A stretch of DNA of 64,000 nucleotides. Source: Balaenoptera acutorostrata. Lineage: Eukaryota; Chordata; Mammalia; Artiodactyla; Balaenopteridae. A program made the translations under genes and the position numbers. The notes beneath the pieces were generated by a model. That model made no database searches. It was not told the DNA's origin and was given only the letters and a program-made list of their open reading frames with translations. Position 1 is the first letter of the stretch, and each line of letters begins with the position of its first letter. Below are positions 49,218 through 63,289 of this stretch, in pieces. Where the stretch lies: positions 62,001-126,000 of the forward strand of contig NW_026645842.1 in NCBI RefSeq assembly GCF_949987535.1, given 5' to 3'.

Positions 49218-50976
49218 TGAAATCTGTTTCCTGCAATTCTGCCTTGCTTTCAAAGCCTCTTCGTTGCCTTCCCTTAATATATTTGTGGACGAGAGGTATC
49301 ATTTAAAACTCTGCAGGTTTGTGAATTGCAGGGCCCCTGAGCTCCATTTTTCAACTCGCTTTTTTGGGAGCTGGCCGCAAAAGCGCAGGATTGCTTCAGG
49401 CCCTCTTCTGGTTCTGGGGGGCAGGCTGAGCTTGTGCTTAATTCTTCTTCCTGATGGGAAAATAGAGTGACCTGTGCCTGTCCCAACACCTAGAGCTAGT
49501 CTCTCATTGGTTCCCCCTCTTCCCGTTCATCCTCAGGACAAATTGCAACCTGTACGGAACAGGAGGTTAAAGGTGCTGATTCTCCAAGGAGGGAGATGGC
49601 TAGTAAATCGGCTGGAATGGCGAACCCGAGCAAAGGAGATGAGAAATGAGGTGCGTTTTAGAAACCTTTCCCGATCACACGGTGTACCATCTTCTGGGTT
49701 TCTCATGCCTGTTTTCGACGTAGGAAGATGCCCTTGAACCTGGAGATTTGGGACCCATGGGATGGGTACCATGCAGTATTACTTGAAAGGGTCTGCGTTG
49801 GCTCACCCAACCTCACCGAACCTCTCAGCCCCAAGAGTGTCCACCCTTATGTCTCAATCAGCTGTGGGTCTAGATATGGTCAATCCAGGTTGCATCACAG
49901 CCCCTGAACGAATTTTGGAAGAATTTCTCTCTCGTTCACTGTCTTTGTTTCACGGGTTTTGAAAAGTAATTTATTTGTATAATGGGGTTTAGCTGCTTTT
50001 CACGGCTGTGTTTATGCCGCTTTACACCCCCTTGACTCACTTACAGAGAGATATCAATACATAGGTTTGAAGATTCTTACTAGTCAGATATATTCTTGTG
50101 CGGTGAATAGGGGGTGTTGAGTCCAGTTCACTGAAAAAGGAATAGGTCTTGTCTCTTACATATTGGGTTTATGGAACGGTATCTGAGCTAATTTGAAACC
50201 CTTTTTTTATGCATCACCCGACCTCACCTTTCTCGTTCAGCAGCCATAGTGTGTTTCCTAAACGTGTGACTCTGTTCTGTTTTGTAATTCAGTTCAAGTG
50301 TAGCGGTTTTTACATTCCCTCTCGAAGTGATATCTTATGATAAGTGTCTTTTTCTGTGTGACTTATTTCACTTAGAATCGTCGTACCTAAATCCACTCAT
50401 CGTGCTGCTACTAGCCTTATGACGTTGATTTCATGGCTCAGTGATATTCCATTGTACATGAGGACCACAACTTCTTTATCCATTTTTCTCTTTCCTAGGA
50501 TATTTAGGGTGTAATGAAGTGGGGGTTCTTGTCAACAGAGCAGCCCTAAACTTTGGGGTGCCTGTGTCTTGCTGATTTTTAGTTTTCCCAATTTATACGC
50601 CCATGAGTGGAAGTGCCCTATGCTCTCCAAGCTGTGTTTTTTAGATGTTTCAGAACACACCGTACACTTCTCCAGAGTGGCTGTTGGCAATTTACATCCC
50701 ACCCATCAGCGTAGCAAGGCTCCCATTTCTCCATGGCCGGTCCTGCATTTCTGGTTTGGACACTTTTTTCCGCATGGCCCTTTTGCCCGCTGGGAAGCGA
50801 GACTTCTTTGGAGCGCTGATTGGCCTTTCCAGGTTGCTTGGTTGGCCAAAAAGGGCGTATGCGTTTTTTCCTGAATATATTCAGGAAAAAACGCATACGC
50901 CCTTTTTGGCCAAGGGCATCATTGTCCACGTTTTGCTGCTTTTCATGTGCTTTCAAGGCGATTCGAATCTACCTCC
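49218..50976 (+). repeat. Satellite monomer 29 (type A)
   Basis: Has several private changes: CTCTCGTTCAC, CCCTTTTTTTA, CACCCGACC, TTTCTCGTT, GGCTCAGTG and ATTTAGGGTG. The palindrome at 50842-50913 is intact. Confidence 0.97.
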
Positions 50977-52735
50977 TGAAATCTGTTTCCTGCAATTCTG
51001 CCTTGCTTTCAAAGCCTCTTCGTTGCCTTCCCTTAATATATTTGTGGACGAGAGGTATCATTTAAAACTCTGCAGGTTTGTGAATTGCAGGGCCCCTGAG
51101 CTCCATTTTTCAACTCGCTTTTTTGGGAGCTGGCCGCAAAAGCGCAGGATTGCTTCAGGCCCTCTTCTGGTTCTGGGGGGCAGGCTGAGCTTGTGCTTAA
51201 TTCTTCTTCCTGATGGGAAAATAGAGTGACCTGTGCCTGTCCCAACCCCTAGAGCTGGTCTCTCATTGGTTCCCCCTCTTCCCGTTCATCCTCAGGACAA
51301 ATTGCAACCTGTACGGAACAGGAGGTTAAAGGTGCTGATTCTCCAAGGAGGGAGATGGCTAGTAAATCGGCTGGAATGGCGAACCCGAGCCAAGGAGATG
51401 AGAAATGAGGTGCGTTTTAGAAACCTTTCCCGATCACACGGTGTACCATCTTCTGGGTTTCTCATGCCTGTTTTCGACGTAGGAAGATGCCCTTGAACCT
51501 GGAGATTTGGGACCCATGGGATGGGTACCATGCAGTATTACTTGAAAGGGTCTGCGTTGGCTCACCCAACCTCACCGAACCTCTCAGCCCCAAGAGTGTC
51601 CACCCTTATGTCTCAATCAGCTGTGGGTCTAGATATGGTCAATCCAGGTTGCATCACAGCCCCTGAACGAATTTTGGAAGAATTTCTCTCTCTTTCACTG
51701 TCTTTGTTTCACGGGTTTGGAAAAGTAATTTATTTGTATAATGGGGTTTAGCTGCTTTTCACGGCTGTGTTTATGCCGCTTTACACCCCCTTGACTCACT
51801 TACGGAGAGATATCAATACATAGGTTTGAAGATTCTTACTAGTCAGATATATTCTTGTGCGGTGAATAGGGGGTGTTGAGTCCAGTTCACTGAAAAAGGA
51901 ATAGGTCTTGTCTCTTACATATTGGGTTTATGGAACGGTATCTGAGCTAATTTGAAACGCTTGTTTTATGCATCACCCCACCTCACCTTTCCCGTTCAGC
52001 AGCCATAGTGTGTTTCCTAAACGTGTGACTCTGTTCTGTTTTGTAATTCAGTTCAAGTGTAGCGGTTTTTACATTCCCTCTCTAAGTGATATCTTATGAT
52101 AAGTGTCTTTTTCTGTGTGACTTATTTCACTTAGAATCCTCGTACCTAAATCCACTCATCGTGCTGCTACTAGCCTTATGACGTTGATTTCATGGCTGAG
52201 TGATATTCCATTGTACATGAGGACCACAACTTCTTTATCCATTTTTCTCTTTCCTAGGATATTTCAGGTGTAATGAAGTGGGGGTTCTTGTCAACAGAGC
52301 AGCCCTAAACTTTGGGGTGCCTGTGTCTTGCTGATTTTTAGTTTTCCCAATTTATACGCCCATGAGTGGAAGTGCCCTATGCTCTCCAAGCTGTGTTTTT
52401 TAGATGTTTCAGAACACACCGTACACTTCTCCAGAGTGGCTGTTGGCAATTTACATCCCACCCATCAGCGTAGCAAGGCTCCCATTTCTCCATGGCCGGT
52501 CCTGCATTTCTGGTTTGGACACGTTTTTCCCCATGGCCCTTTTGCCCGCTGGGAAGCGAGACTTCTTTGGAGCGCTGATTGGCCTTTCCAGGTTGCTTGG
52601 TTGGCCAAAAAGGGCGTATGCGTTTTTTCCTGAATATATTCAGGAAAAAACGCATACGCCCTTTTTGGCCAAGGGCATCATTGTCCACGTTTTGCCGCTT
52701 TTCATGTGCTTTCAAGGCGATTCGAATCTACCTCC
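50977..52735 (+). repeat. Satellite monomer 30 (type B)
   Basis: CAACCCCTAG (shared with 32), GAGCTGGTC (private), GGGTTTGGAAAAG (shared with 28), GAAACGCTT (private) and ATATTTCAGG. The palindrome at 52601-52672 is intact. Confidence 0.97.
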
Positions 52736-54494
52736 TGAAATCTGTTTCCTGCAATTCTGCCTTGCTTTCAAAGCCTCTTCGTTGCCTTCCCTTAATATAT
52801 TTGTGGATGAGAGGTATCATTTAAAACTCTGCAGGTTTGTGAATTGCAGGGCCCCTGAGCTCCATTTTTCAACTCGCTTTTTTGGGAGCTGGCCGCAAAA
52901 GCGCAGGATTGCTTCAGGCCCTCTTCTGGTTCTGGGGGGCAGGCTGAGCTTGTGCTTAATTCTTCTTCCTGATGGGAAAATAGAGTGACCTGTGCCTGTC
53001 CCAACACCTAGAGCTAGTCTCTCATTGGTTCCCCCTCTTCCCGTTCATCCTCAGGACAAATTGCAACCTGTACGGAACAGGAGGTTAAAGGTGCTGATTC
53101 TCCAAGGAGGGAGATGGCTAGTAAATCGGCTGGAATGGCGAACCCGAGCCATGGAGATGAGAAATGAGGTGCGTTTTAGAAACCTTTCCCGATCACACGG
53201 TGTACCATCTTCTGGGTTTCTCATGCCTGTTTTCGACGTAGGAAGATGCCCTTGAACCTGGAGATTTGGGACCCATGGGATGGGTACCATGCAGTATTAA
53301 TTGAAAGGGTCTGCGTTGGCTCACCCAACCTCACCGAACCTCTCAGCCCCAAGAGTGTCCACCCTTATGTCTCAATCAGCTGTGGGTCTAGATATGGTCA
53401 ATCCAGGTTGCATCACAGCCCCTGAACGAATTTTGGAAGAATTTCTCTCACTTTCACTGTCTTTGTTTCACGGGTTTTGAAAAGTAATTTATTTTTATAA
53501 TGGGGTTTAGCTGCTTTTCACGGCTGTGTTTATGCCGCTTTACACCACCTTGACTCACTTACAGAGAGATATCAATACATAGGTTTGAAGAATCTTACTA
53601 GTCAGATATATTCTTGTGCAGTGAATAGGGGGTGTTGAGTCCAGTTCACTGAAAAAGGAATAGGTCTTGTCTCTTACATATTGGGTTTATGGAACGGTAT
53701 CTGAGCTAATTTGAAACCCTTGTTTTATGCATCACCCCACCTCACCTTTCCCGTTCAGCAGCCATAGTGTGTTTCCTAAACGTGTGATTCTGTTCTGTTT
53801 TGTAATTCAGTTCAAGTGTAGCGGTTTTTACATTCCCTCTCTAAGTGATATCTTATGATAAGTGTCTTTTTCTGTGTGACTTATTTCACTTAGAATCCTC
53901 GTACCTAAATCCACTCATCGTGCTGCTACTAGCCTTATGACGTGGATTTCATGGCTGAGTGATATTCCATTGTACATGAGGACCACAACTTCTTTATCCA
54001 TTTTTCTCTTTCCTAGGATATTTAAGGTGTAATGAAGTGGGGGTTCTTGTCAACAGAGCAGCCCTAAACTTTGGGGTGCCTGTGTCTTGCTGATTTTTAG
54101 TTTTCCCAATTTATACGCCCATGAGTGGAAGTGCCCTATGCTCTCCAAGCTGTGTTTTTTAGATGTTTCAGAACACACCGTACACTTCTCCAGAGTGGCT
54201 GTTGGCAATTTACATCCCACCCATCAGCGTAGCAAGGCTCCCATTTCTCCATGGCCGGTCCTGCATTTCTGGTTTGGACACGTTTTTCCCCATGGCCCTT
54301 TTGCCCGCTGGGAAGCGAGACTTCTTTGGAGCGCTGATTGGCCTTTCCAGGTTGCTTGGTTGGCCAAAAAGGGCGTATGCGTTTTTTCCTGAATATATTC
54401 AGGAAAAAACGCATACGCCCTTTTTGGCCAAGGGCATCATTGTCCACGTTTTGCCGCTTTTCATGTGCTTTCAAGGCGATTCGAATCTACCTCC
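52736..54494 (+). repeat. Satellite monomer 31 (type B)
   Basis: GATGAGAGG and ACACCACCTT are private. GCCATGGAG is shared with 32. ATTAATTG, CTCTCACTTT, GAAGAATC, GTGCAGTG, GTGTGATTC and GACGTGG form a haplotype shared with 32 and 36. The palindrome at 54360-54431 is intact. Confidence 0.97.
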
Positions 54495-56253
54495 TGAAAT
54501 CTGTTTCCTGCAATTCTGCCTTGCTTTCAAAGCCTCTTCGTTGCCTTCCCTTAATATATTTGTGGACCAGAGGTATCATTTAAAACTCTGCAGGTTTGTG
54601 AATTGCAGGGCCCCTGAGCTCCATTTTTCAACTCGCTTTTTTGGGAGCTGGCCGCAAAAGCGCAGGATTGCTTCAGGCCCTCTTCTGGTTCTGGGGGGCA
54701 GGCTGAGCTTGTGCTTAATTCTTCTTCCTGATGGGAAAATAGAGTGACCTGTGCCTGTCCCAACCCCTAGAGCTAGTCTCTCATTGGTTCCCCCTCTTCC
54801 CGTTCATCCTCAGGACAAATTGCAACCTGTACGGAACAGGAGGTTAAAGGTGCTGATTCTCCAAGGAGGGAGATGGCTAGTAAATCGGCTGGAATGGCGA
54901 ACCCGAGCCATGGAGATGAGAAATGAGGTGCGTTTTAGAAACCTTTCCCGATCACACGGTGTACCATCTTCTGGGTTTCTCATGCCTGTTTTCGACGTAG
55001 GAAGATGCCCTTGAACCTGGAGATTTGGGACCCATGGGATGGGTACCATGCAGTATTAATTGAAAGGGTCTGCGTTGGCTCACCCAACCTCACCGAACCT
55101 CTCAGCCCCAAGAGTGTCCACCCTTATGTCTCAATCAGCTGTGGGTCTAGATATGGTCAATCCAGGTTGCATCACAGCCCCTGAACGAATTTTGGAAGAA
55201 TTTCTCTCACTTTCACTGTCTTTGTTTCACGGGTTTTGAAAAGTAATTTATTTTTATAATGGGGTTTAGCTGCTTTTCACGGCTGTGTTTATGCCGCTTT
55301 ACACCCCCTTGACTCACTTACAGAGAGATATCAATACATAGGTTTGAAGAATCTTACTAGTCAGATATATTCTTGTGCAGTGAATAGGGGGTGTTGAGTC
55401 CAGTTCACTGAAAAAGGAATAGGTCTTGTCTCTTACATATTGGGTTTATGGAACGGTATCTGAGCTAATTTGAAACCCTTGTTTTATGCATCACCCCACC
55501 TCACCTTTCCCGTTCAGCAGCCATAGTGTGTTTCCTAAACGTGTGATTCTGTTCTGTTTTGTAATTCAGTTCAAGTGTAGCGGTTTTTACATTCCCTCTC
55601 GAAGTGATATCTTATGATAAGTGTCTTTTTCTGTGTGACTTATTTCACTTAGAATCCTCGTACCTAAATCCACTCATCGTGCTGCTACTAGCCTTATGAC
55701 GTGGATTTCATGGCTGAGTGATATTCCATTGTACATGAGGACCACAACTTCTTTATCCATTTTTCTCTTTCCTAGGATATTTAAGGTGTAATGAAGTGGG
55801 GGTTCTTGTCAACAGAGCAGCCCTAAACTTTGGGGTGCCTGTGTCTTGCTGATTTTTAGTTTTCCCAATTTATACGCCCATGAGTGGAAGTGCCCTATGC
55901 TCTCCAAGCTGTGTTTTTTAGATGTTTCAGAACACACCGTACACTTCTCCAGAGTGGCTGTTGGCAATTTACATCCCACCCATCAGCGTAGCAAGGCTCC
56001 CATTTCTCCATGGCCGGTCCTGCATTTCTGGTTTGGACACGTTTTTCCCCATGGCCCTTTTGCCCGCTGGGAAGCGAGACTTCTTTGGAGCGCTGATTGG
56101 CCTTTCCAGGTTGCTTGGTTGGCCAAAAAGGGCGTATGCGTTTTTTCCTGAATATATTCAGGAAAAAACGCATACGCCCTTTTTGGCCAAGGGCATCATT
56201 GTCCACGTTTTGCCGCTTTTCATGTGCTTTCAAGGCGATTCGAATCTACCTCC
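54495..56253 (+). repeat. Satellite monomer 32 (type B)
   Basis: Near twin of 31 through the middle and 3' part; starts with GACCAGAGG (shared with 33, 35 and 37) and has CAACCCCTAG. The palindrome at 56119-56190 is intact. Confidence 0.97.
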
Positions 56254-58012
56254 TGAAATCTGTTTCCTGCAATTCTGCCTTGCTTTCAAAGCCTCTTCGT
56301 TGCCTTCCCTTAATATATTTGTGGACCAGAGGTATCATTTAAAACTCTGCAGGTTTGTGAATTGCAGGGCCCCTGAGCTCCATTTTTCAACTCGCTTTTT
56401 TGGGAGCTGGCCGCAAAAGCGCAGGATTGCTTCAGGCCCTCTTCTGGTTCTGGGGGGCAGGCTGAGCTTGTGCTTAATTCTTCTTCCTGATGGGAAAATA
56501 GAGTGACCTGTGCCTGTCCCAACACCTAGAGCTAGTCTCTCATTGGTTCCCCCTCTTCCCGTTCATCCTCAGGACAAATTGCAACCTGTACGGAACAGGA
56601 GGTTAAAGGTGCTGATTCTCCAAGGAGGGAGATGGCTAGTAAATCGGCTGGAATGGCGAACCCGAGCCAAGGAGATGAGAAATGAGGTGCGTTTTAGAAA
56701 CCTTTCCCGATCACACGGTGTACCATCTTCTGGGTTTCTCATGCCTGTTTTCGACGTAGGAAGATGCCCTTGAACCTGGAGATTTGGGACCCATGGGATG
56801 GGTACCATGCAGTATTACTTGAAAGGGTCTGCGCTGGCTCACCCAACCTCACCGAACCTCTCAGCCCCAAGAGTGTCCAGCCTTATGTCTCAATCAGCTG
56901 TGGGTCTAGATATGGTCAATCCAGGTTGCATCACAGCCCCTGAACGAATTTTGGAAGAATTTCTCTCTCTTTCACTGTCTTTGTTTCACGGGTTTTGAAA
57001 AGTAATTTATTTTTATAATGGGGCTTAGCTGCTTTTCACGGCTGTGTTTATGCCGCTTTACACCCCCTTGACTCACTTACAGAGAGATATCAATACATAG
57101 GTTTGAAGATTCTTACTAGTCAGATATATTCTTGTGCGGTGAATAGGGGGTGTTGAGTCCAGTTCACTGAAAAAGGAATAGGTCTTGTCTCTTACATATT
57201 GGGTTTATGGAACGGTATCTGAGCTAATTTGAAACCCTTGTTTTATGCATCACCCCACCTCACCTTTCCCGTTCAGCAGCCATAGTGTGTTTCCTAAACG
57301 TGTGACTCTGTTCTGTTTTGTAATTCAGTTCAAGTGTAGCGGTTTTTACATTCCCTATCTAAGTGATATCTTATGATAAGTGTCTTTTTCTGTGTGACTT
57401 ATTTCACTTAGAATCCTCGTACCTAAATCCACTCATCGTGCTGCTACTAGCCTTATGACGTTGATTTCATGGCTGAGTGATATTCCATTGTACATGAGGA
57501 CCACAACTTCTTTATCCATTTTTCTCTTTCCTAGGATATTTAAGGTGTAATGAAGTGGGGGTTCTTGTCAACAGAGCAGCCCTAAACTTTGGGGTGCCTG
57601 TGTCTTGCTGATTTTTCGTTTTCCCAATTTATACGCCCATGAGTGGAAGTGCCCTATGCTCTCCAAGCTGTGTTTTTTAGATGTTTCAGAACACACCGTA
57701 CACTTCTCTAGAGTGACTGTTGGCAATTTACATCCCACCCATCAGCGTAGCAAGGCTCCCATTTCTCCATGGCCGGTCCTGCATTTCTGGTTTGGACACG
57801 TTTTTCCCCATGGCCCTTTTGCCCGCTGGGAAGCGAGACTTCTTTGGAGCGCTGATTGGCCTTTCCAGGTTGCTTGGTTGGCCAAAAAGGGCGTATGCGT
57901 TTTTTCCTGAATATATTCAGGAAAAAACGCATACGCCCTTTTTGGCCAAGGGCATCATTGTCCACGTTTTGCCGCTTTTCATGTGCTTTCAAGGCGATTC
58001 GAATCTACCTCC
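56254..58012 (+). repeat. Satellite monomer 33 (type B)
   Basis: GACCAGAGG, GCGCTGGCTC and CCAGCC are shared with 35 and 37. GGGGCTTAGC, CCCTATCTAAG and CTCTAGAGTGACTG are private; the last adds an XbaI site and truncates the overlapping open frame. The palindrome at 57878-57949 is intact. Confidence 0.97.
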
Positions 58013-59771
58013 TGAAATCTGTTTCCTGCAATTCTGCCTTGCTTTCAAAGCCTCTTCGTTGCCTTCCCTTAATATATTTGTGGACGAGAGGTATCACTTA
58101 AAACTCTGCAGGTTTGTGAATTGCAGTGCCCCTGAGCTCCATTTTTCAACTCGCTTTTTTGGGAGCTGGCCGCAAAAGCGCAGGATTGCTTCAGGCCCTC
58201 TTCTGGTTCTGGGGGGCAGGCTGAGCTTGTGCTTAATTCTTCTTCCTGATGGGAAAATAGAGTGACCTGTGCCTGTCCCAACACCTAGAGCTAGTCTCTC
58301 ATTGGTTCCCCCTCTTCCCGTTCATCCTCAGGACAAATTGCAACCTGTACGGAACAGGAGGTTAAAGGTGCTGATTCTCCAAGGAGGGAGATGGCTAGTA
58401 AATCGGCCGGAATGGCGAACCCGAGCAAAGGAGATGAGAAATGAGGTGCGTTTTAGAAACCTTTCCCGATCACACGGTGTACCATCTTCTGGGTTTCTCA
58501 TGCCTGTTTTCGACGTAGGAAGATGCCCTTGAACCTGGAGATTTGGGACCCATGGGATGGGTACCATGCAGTATTACTTGAAAGGGTCTGCGTTGGCTCA
58601 CCCAACCTCACCGAACCTCTCAGCCCCAAGAGTGTCCACCCTTATGTCTCAATCAGCTGTGGGTCTAGATATGGTCAATCCAGGTTGCATCTCAGCCCCT
58701 GAACGAATTTTGGAAGAATTTCTCTCTCTTTCACTGTCTTTGTTTCACGGGTTTTGAAAAGTAATTTATTTTTATAATGGGGTTTAGCTGCTTTTCACGG
58801 CTGTGTTTATGCCGCTTTACACCCCCTTGACTCACTTACGGAGAGATATCAATACATAGGTTTGAAGATTCTTACTAGTCAGATATATTCTTGTGCGGTG
58901 AATAGGGGGTGTTGAGTCCAGTTCACTGAAAAAGGAATAGGTCTTGTCTCTTACATATTGGGTTTATGGAACGGTATCTGAGCTAATTTGAAACCCTTGT
59001 TTTATGCATCACCCCACCTCACCTTTCCCGTTCAGCAGCCATAGTGTGTTTCCTAAACGTGTGATTCTGTTCTGTTTTGTAATTCAGTTCAAGTGTAGCG
59101 GTTTTTACATTCCCTCTCTAAGTGATATCTTATGATAAGTGTCTTTTTCTGTGTGACTTATTTCACTTAGAATCCTCGTACCTAAATCCACTCATCGTGC
59201 TGCTACTAGCCTTATGACGTGGATTTCATGGCTGAGTGATATTCCATTGTACATGAGGACCACAACTTCTTTATCCATTTTTCTCTTTCCTAGGATATTT
59301 AAGGTGTAATGAAGTGGGGGTTCTTGTCAACAGAGCAGCCCTAAACTTTGGGGTGCCTGTGTCTTGCTGATTTTTAGTTTTCCCAATTTATACGCCCATG
59401 AGTGGAAGTGCCCTATGCTCTCCAAGCTGTGTTTTTTAGATGTTTCAGAACACACCGTACACTTCTCCAGAGTGGCTGTTGGCAATTTACATCCCACCCA
59501 TCAGCGTAGCAAGGCTCCCATTTCTCCATGGCCGGTCCTGCATTTCTGGTTTGGACACGTTTTTCCCCATGGCCCTTTTGCCCGCTGGGAAGCGAGACTT
59601 CTTTGGAGCGCTGATTGGCCTTTCCAGGTTGCTTGGTTGGCCAAAAAGGGCGTATGCGTTTTTTCCTGAATATATTCAGGAAAAAACGCATACGCCCTTT
59701 TTGGCCAAGGGCATCATTGTCCACGTTTTGCCGCTTTTCATGTGCTTTCAAGGCGATTCGAATCTACCTCC
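58013..59771 (+). repeat. Satellite monomer 34 (type B, chimeric)
   Basis: T at 115 and GAGCAAAGG match monomer 36. The middle is ordinary, then GTGTGATTC and GACGTGG of the 31/32/36 haplotype begin between about 58897 and 59065. CGGCCGG and CATCTCAGC are private. The palindrome at 59637-59708 is intact. Confidence 0.97.
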
Positions 59772-61530
59772 TGAAATCTGTTTCCTGCAATTCTGCCTTG
59801 CTTTCAAAGCCTCTTCGTTGCCTTCCCTTAATATATTTGTGGACCAGAGGTATCATTTAAAACTCTGCAGGTTTGTGAATTGCAGTGCCCCTGAGCTCCA
59901 TTTTTCAACTCGCTTTTTTGGGAGCTGGCCGCAAAAGCGCAGGATTGCTTCAGGCCCTCTTCTGGTTCTGGGGGGCAGGCTGAGCTTGTGCTTAATTCTT
60001 CTTCCTGATGGGAAAATAGAGTGACCTGTGCCTGTCCCAACACCTAGAGCTAGTCTCTCATTGGTTCCCCCTCTTCCCGTTCATCCTCAGGACAAATTGC
60101 AACCTGTACGGAACAGGAGGTTAAAGGTGCTGATTCTCCAAGGAGGGAGATGGCTAGTAAATCGGCTGGAATGGCGAACCCGAGCCAAGGAGATGAGAAA
60201 TGAGGTGCGTTTTAGAAACCTTTCCCGATCACACGGTGTACCATCTTCTGGGTTTCTCATGCCTGTTTTCGACGTAGGAAGATGCCCTTGAACCTGGAGA
60301 TTTGGGACCCATGGGATGGGTACCATGCAGTATTACTTGAAAGGGTCTGCGCTGGCTCACCCAACCTCACCGAACCTCTCAGCCCCAAGAGTGTCCAGCC
60401 TTATGTCTCAATCAGCTGTGGGTCTAGATATGGTCAATCCAGGTTGCATCACAGCCCCTGAACGAATTTTGGAAGAATTTCTCTCTCTTTCACTGTCTTT
60501 GTTTCACGGGTTTTGAAAAGTAATTTATTTTTATAATGGGGTTTAGCTGCTTTTCACGGCTGTGTTTATGCCGCTTTACACCCCCTTGACTCACTTACAG
60601 AGAGATATCAATACATAGGTTTGAAGATTCTTACTAGTCAGATATATTCTTGTGCGGTGAATAGGGGGTGTTGAGTCCAGTTCACTGAAAAAGGAATAGG
60701 TCTTGTCTCTTACATATTGGGTTTATGGAACGGTATCTGAGCTAATTTGAAACCCTTGTTTTATGCATCACCCCACCTCACCTTTCCCGTTCAGCAGCCA
60801 TAGTGTGTTTCCTAAACGTGTGACTCTGTTCTGTTTTGTAATTCAGTTCAAGTGTAGCGGTTTTTACATTCCCTCTCGAAGTGATATCTTATGATAAGTG
60901 TCTTTTTCTTTGTGACTTATTTCACTTAGATTCGTCGTACCTAAATCCACTCATCGTGCTGCTACTAGCCTTATGACGTGGATTTCATGGCTGAGTGATA
61001 TTCCATTGTACATGAGGACCACAACTTCTTTATCCATTTTTCGCTTTCCTAGGATATTTAAGGTGTAATGAAGTGGGGGTTCTTGTCAACAGAGCAGCCC
61101 TAAACTGTGGGGTGCCTGTGTCTTGCTGATTTTTAGTTTTCCCAATTTATACGCCCATGAGTGGAAGTGCCCTATGCTCTCCAAGCTGTGTTTTTTAGAT
61201 GTTTCAGAACACACCGTACACTTCTCCAGAGTGGCTGTTGGCAATTTACATCCCACCCATCAGCGTAGCAAGGCTCCCATTTCTCCATGGCCGGTCCTGC
61301 ATTTCTGGTTTGGACACTTTTTTCCGCATGGCCCTTTTGCCCGCTGGGAAGCGAGACTTCTTTGGAGCGCTGATTGGCCTTTCCAGGTTGCTTGGTTGGC
61401 CAAAAAGGGCGTATGCGTTTTTTCCTGAATATATTCAGGAAAAAACGCATACGCCCTTTTTGGCCAAGGGCATCATTGTCCACGTTTTGCCGCTTTTCAT
61501 GTGCTTTCAAGGCGATTCGAATCTACCTCC
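59772..61530 (+). repeat. Satellite monomer 35 (type A)
   Basis: GACCAGAGG, GCGCTGGCTC and CCAGCC as in 33 and 37, but T at 115. TTCTTTGTGAC, TAGATTCGTCG, TTTTCGCTTTCC and AAACTGTGG are private. The palindrome at 61396-61467 is intact. Confidence 0.97.
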
Positions 61531-63289
61531 TGAAATCTGTTTCCTGCAATTCTGCCTTGCTTTCAAAGCCTCTTCGTTGCCTTCCCTTAATATATTTGTG
61601 GACGAGAGGTATCATTTAAAACTCTGCAGGTTTGTGAATTGCAGTGCCCCTGAGCTCCATTTTTCAACTCGCTTTTTTGGGAGCTGGCCGCAAAAGCGCA
61701 GGATTGCTTCAGGCCCTCTTCTGGTTCTGGGGGGCAGGCTGAGCTTGTGCTTAATTCTTCTTCCTGATGGGAAAATAGAGTGACCTGTGCCTGTCCCAAC
61801 ACCTAGAGCTAGTCTCTCATTGGTTCCCCCTCTTCCCGTTCATCCTCAGGACAAATTGCAACCTGTACGGTACAGGAGGTTAAAGGTGCTGATTCTCCAA
61901 GGAGGGAGATGGCTAGTAAATCGGCTGGAATGGCGAACCCGAGCAAAGGAGATGAGAAATGAGGTGCGTTTTAGAAACCTTTCCCGATCACACGGTGTAC
62001 CATCTTCTGGGTTTCTCATGCCTGTTTTCGACGTAGGAAGATGCCCTTGAACCTGGAGATTTGGGACCCATGGGATGGGTACCATGCAGTATTAATTGAA
62101 AGGGTCTGCGTTGGCTCACCCAACCTCACCGAACCTCTCAGCCCCAAGAGTGTCCACCCTTATGTCTCAATCAGCTGTGGGTCTAGATATGGTCAATCCA
62201 GGTTGCATCACAGCCCCTGAACGAATTTTGGAAGAATTTCTCTCACTTTCACTGTCTTTGTTTCACGGGTTTTGAAAAGTAATTTATTTTTATAATGGGG
62301 TTTAGCTGCTTTTCACGGCTGTGTTTATGCCGCTTTACACCCCCTTGACTCACTTACAGAGAGATATCAATACATAGGTTTGAAGAATCTTACTAGTCAG
62401 ATATATTCTTGTGCAGTGAATAGGGGGTGTTGAGTCCAGTTCACTGAAAAAGGAATAGGTCTTGTCTCTTACATATTGGGTTTATGGAACGGTATCTGAG
62501 CTAATTTGAAACCCTTGTTTTATGCATCACCCCACCTCACCTTTCCCGTTCAGCAGCCATAGTGTGTTTCCTAAACGTGTGATTCTGTTCTGTTTTGTAA
62601 TTCAGTTCAAGTGTAGCGGTTTTTACATTCCCTCTCTAAGTGATATCTTATGATAAGTGTCTTTTTCTGTGTGACTTATTTCACTTAGAATCCTCGTACC
62701 TAAATCCACTCATCGTGCTGCTACTAGCCTTATGACGTGGATTTCATGGCTGAGTGATATTCCATTGTACATGAGGACCACAACTTCTTTATCCATTTTT
62801 CTCTTTCCTAGGATATTTAAGGTGTAATGAAGTGGGGGTTCTTGTCAACAGAGCAGCCCTAAACTTTGGGGTGCCTGTGTCTTGCTGATTTTTAGTTTTC
62901 CCAATTTATACGCCCATGAGTGGAAGTGCCCTATGCTCTCCAAGCTGTGTTTTTTAGATGTTTCAGAACACACCGTACACTTCTCCAGAGTGGCTGTTGG
63001 CAATTTACATCCCACCCATCAGCGTAGCAAGGCTCCCATTTCTCCATGGCCGGTCCTGCATTTCTGGTTTGGACACGTTTTTCCCCATGGCCCTTTTGCC
63101 CGCTGGGAAGCGAGACTTCTTTGGAGCGCTGATTGGCCTTTCCAGGTTGCTTGGTTGGCCAAAAAGGGCGTATGCGTTTTTTCCTGAATATATTCAGGAA
63201 AAAACGCATACGCCCTTTTTGGCCAAGGGCATCATTGTCCACGTTTTGCCGCTTTTCATGTGCTTTCAAGGCGATTCGAATCTACCTCC
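61531..63289 (+). repeat. Satellite monomer 36 (type B)
   Basis: T at 115 and GAGCAAAGG as in 34, then the complete ATTAATTG to GACGTGG haplotype of 31 and 32. TACGGTACAGG near 61867 is private. The palindrome at 63155-63226 is intact. Confidence 0.97.
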
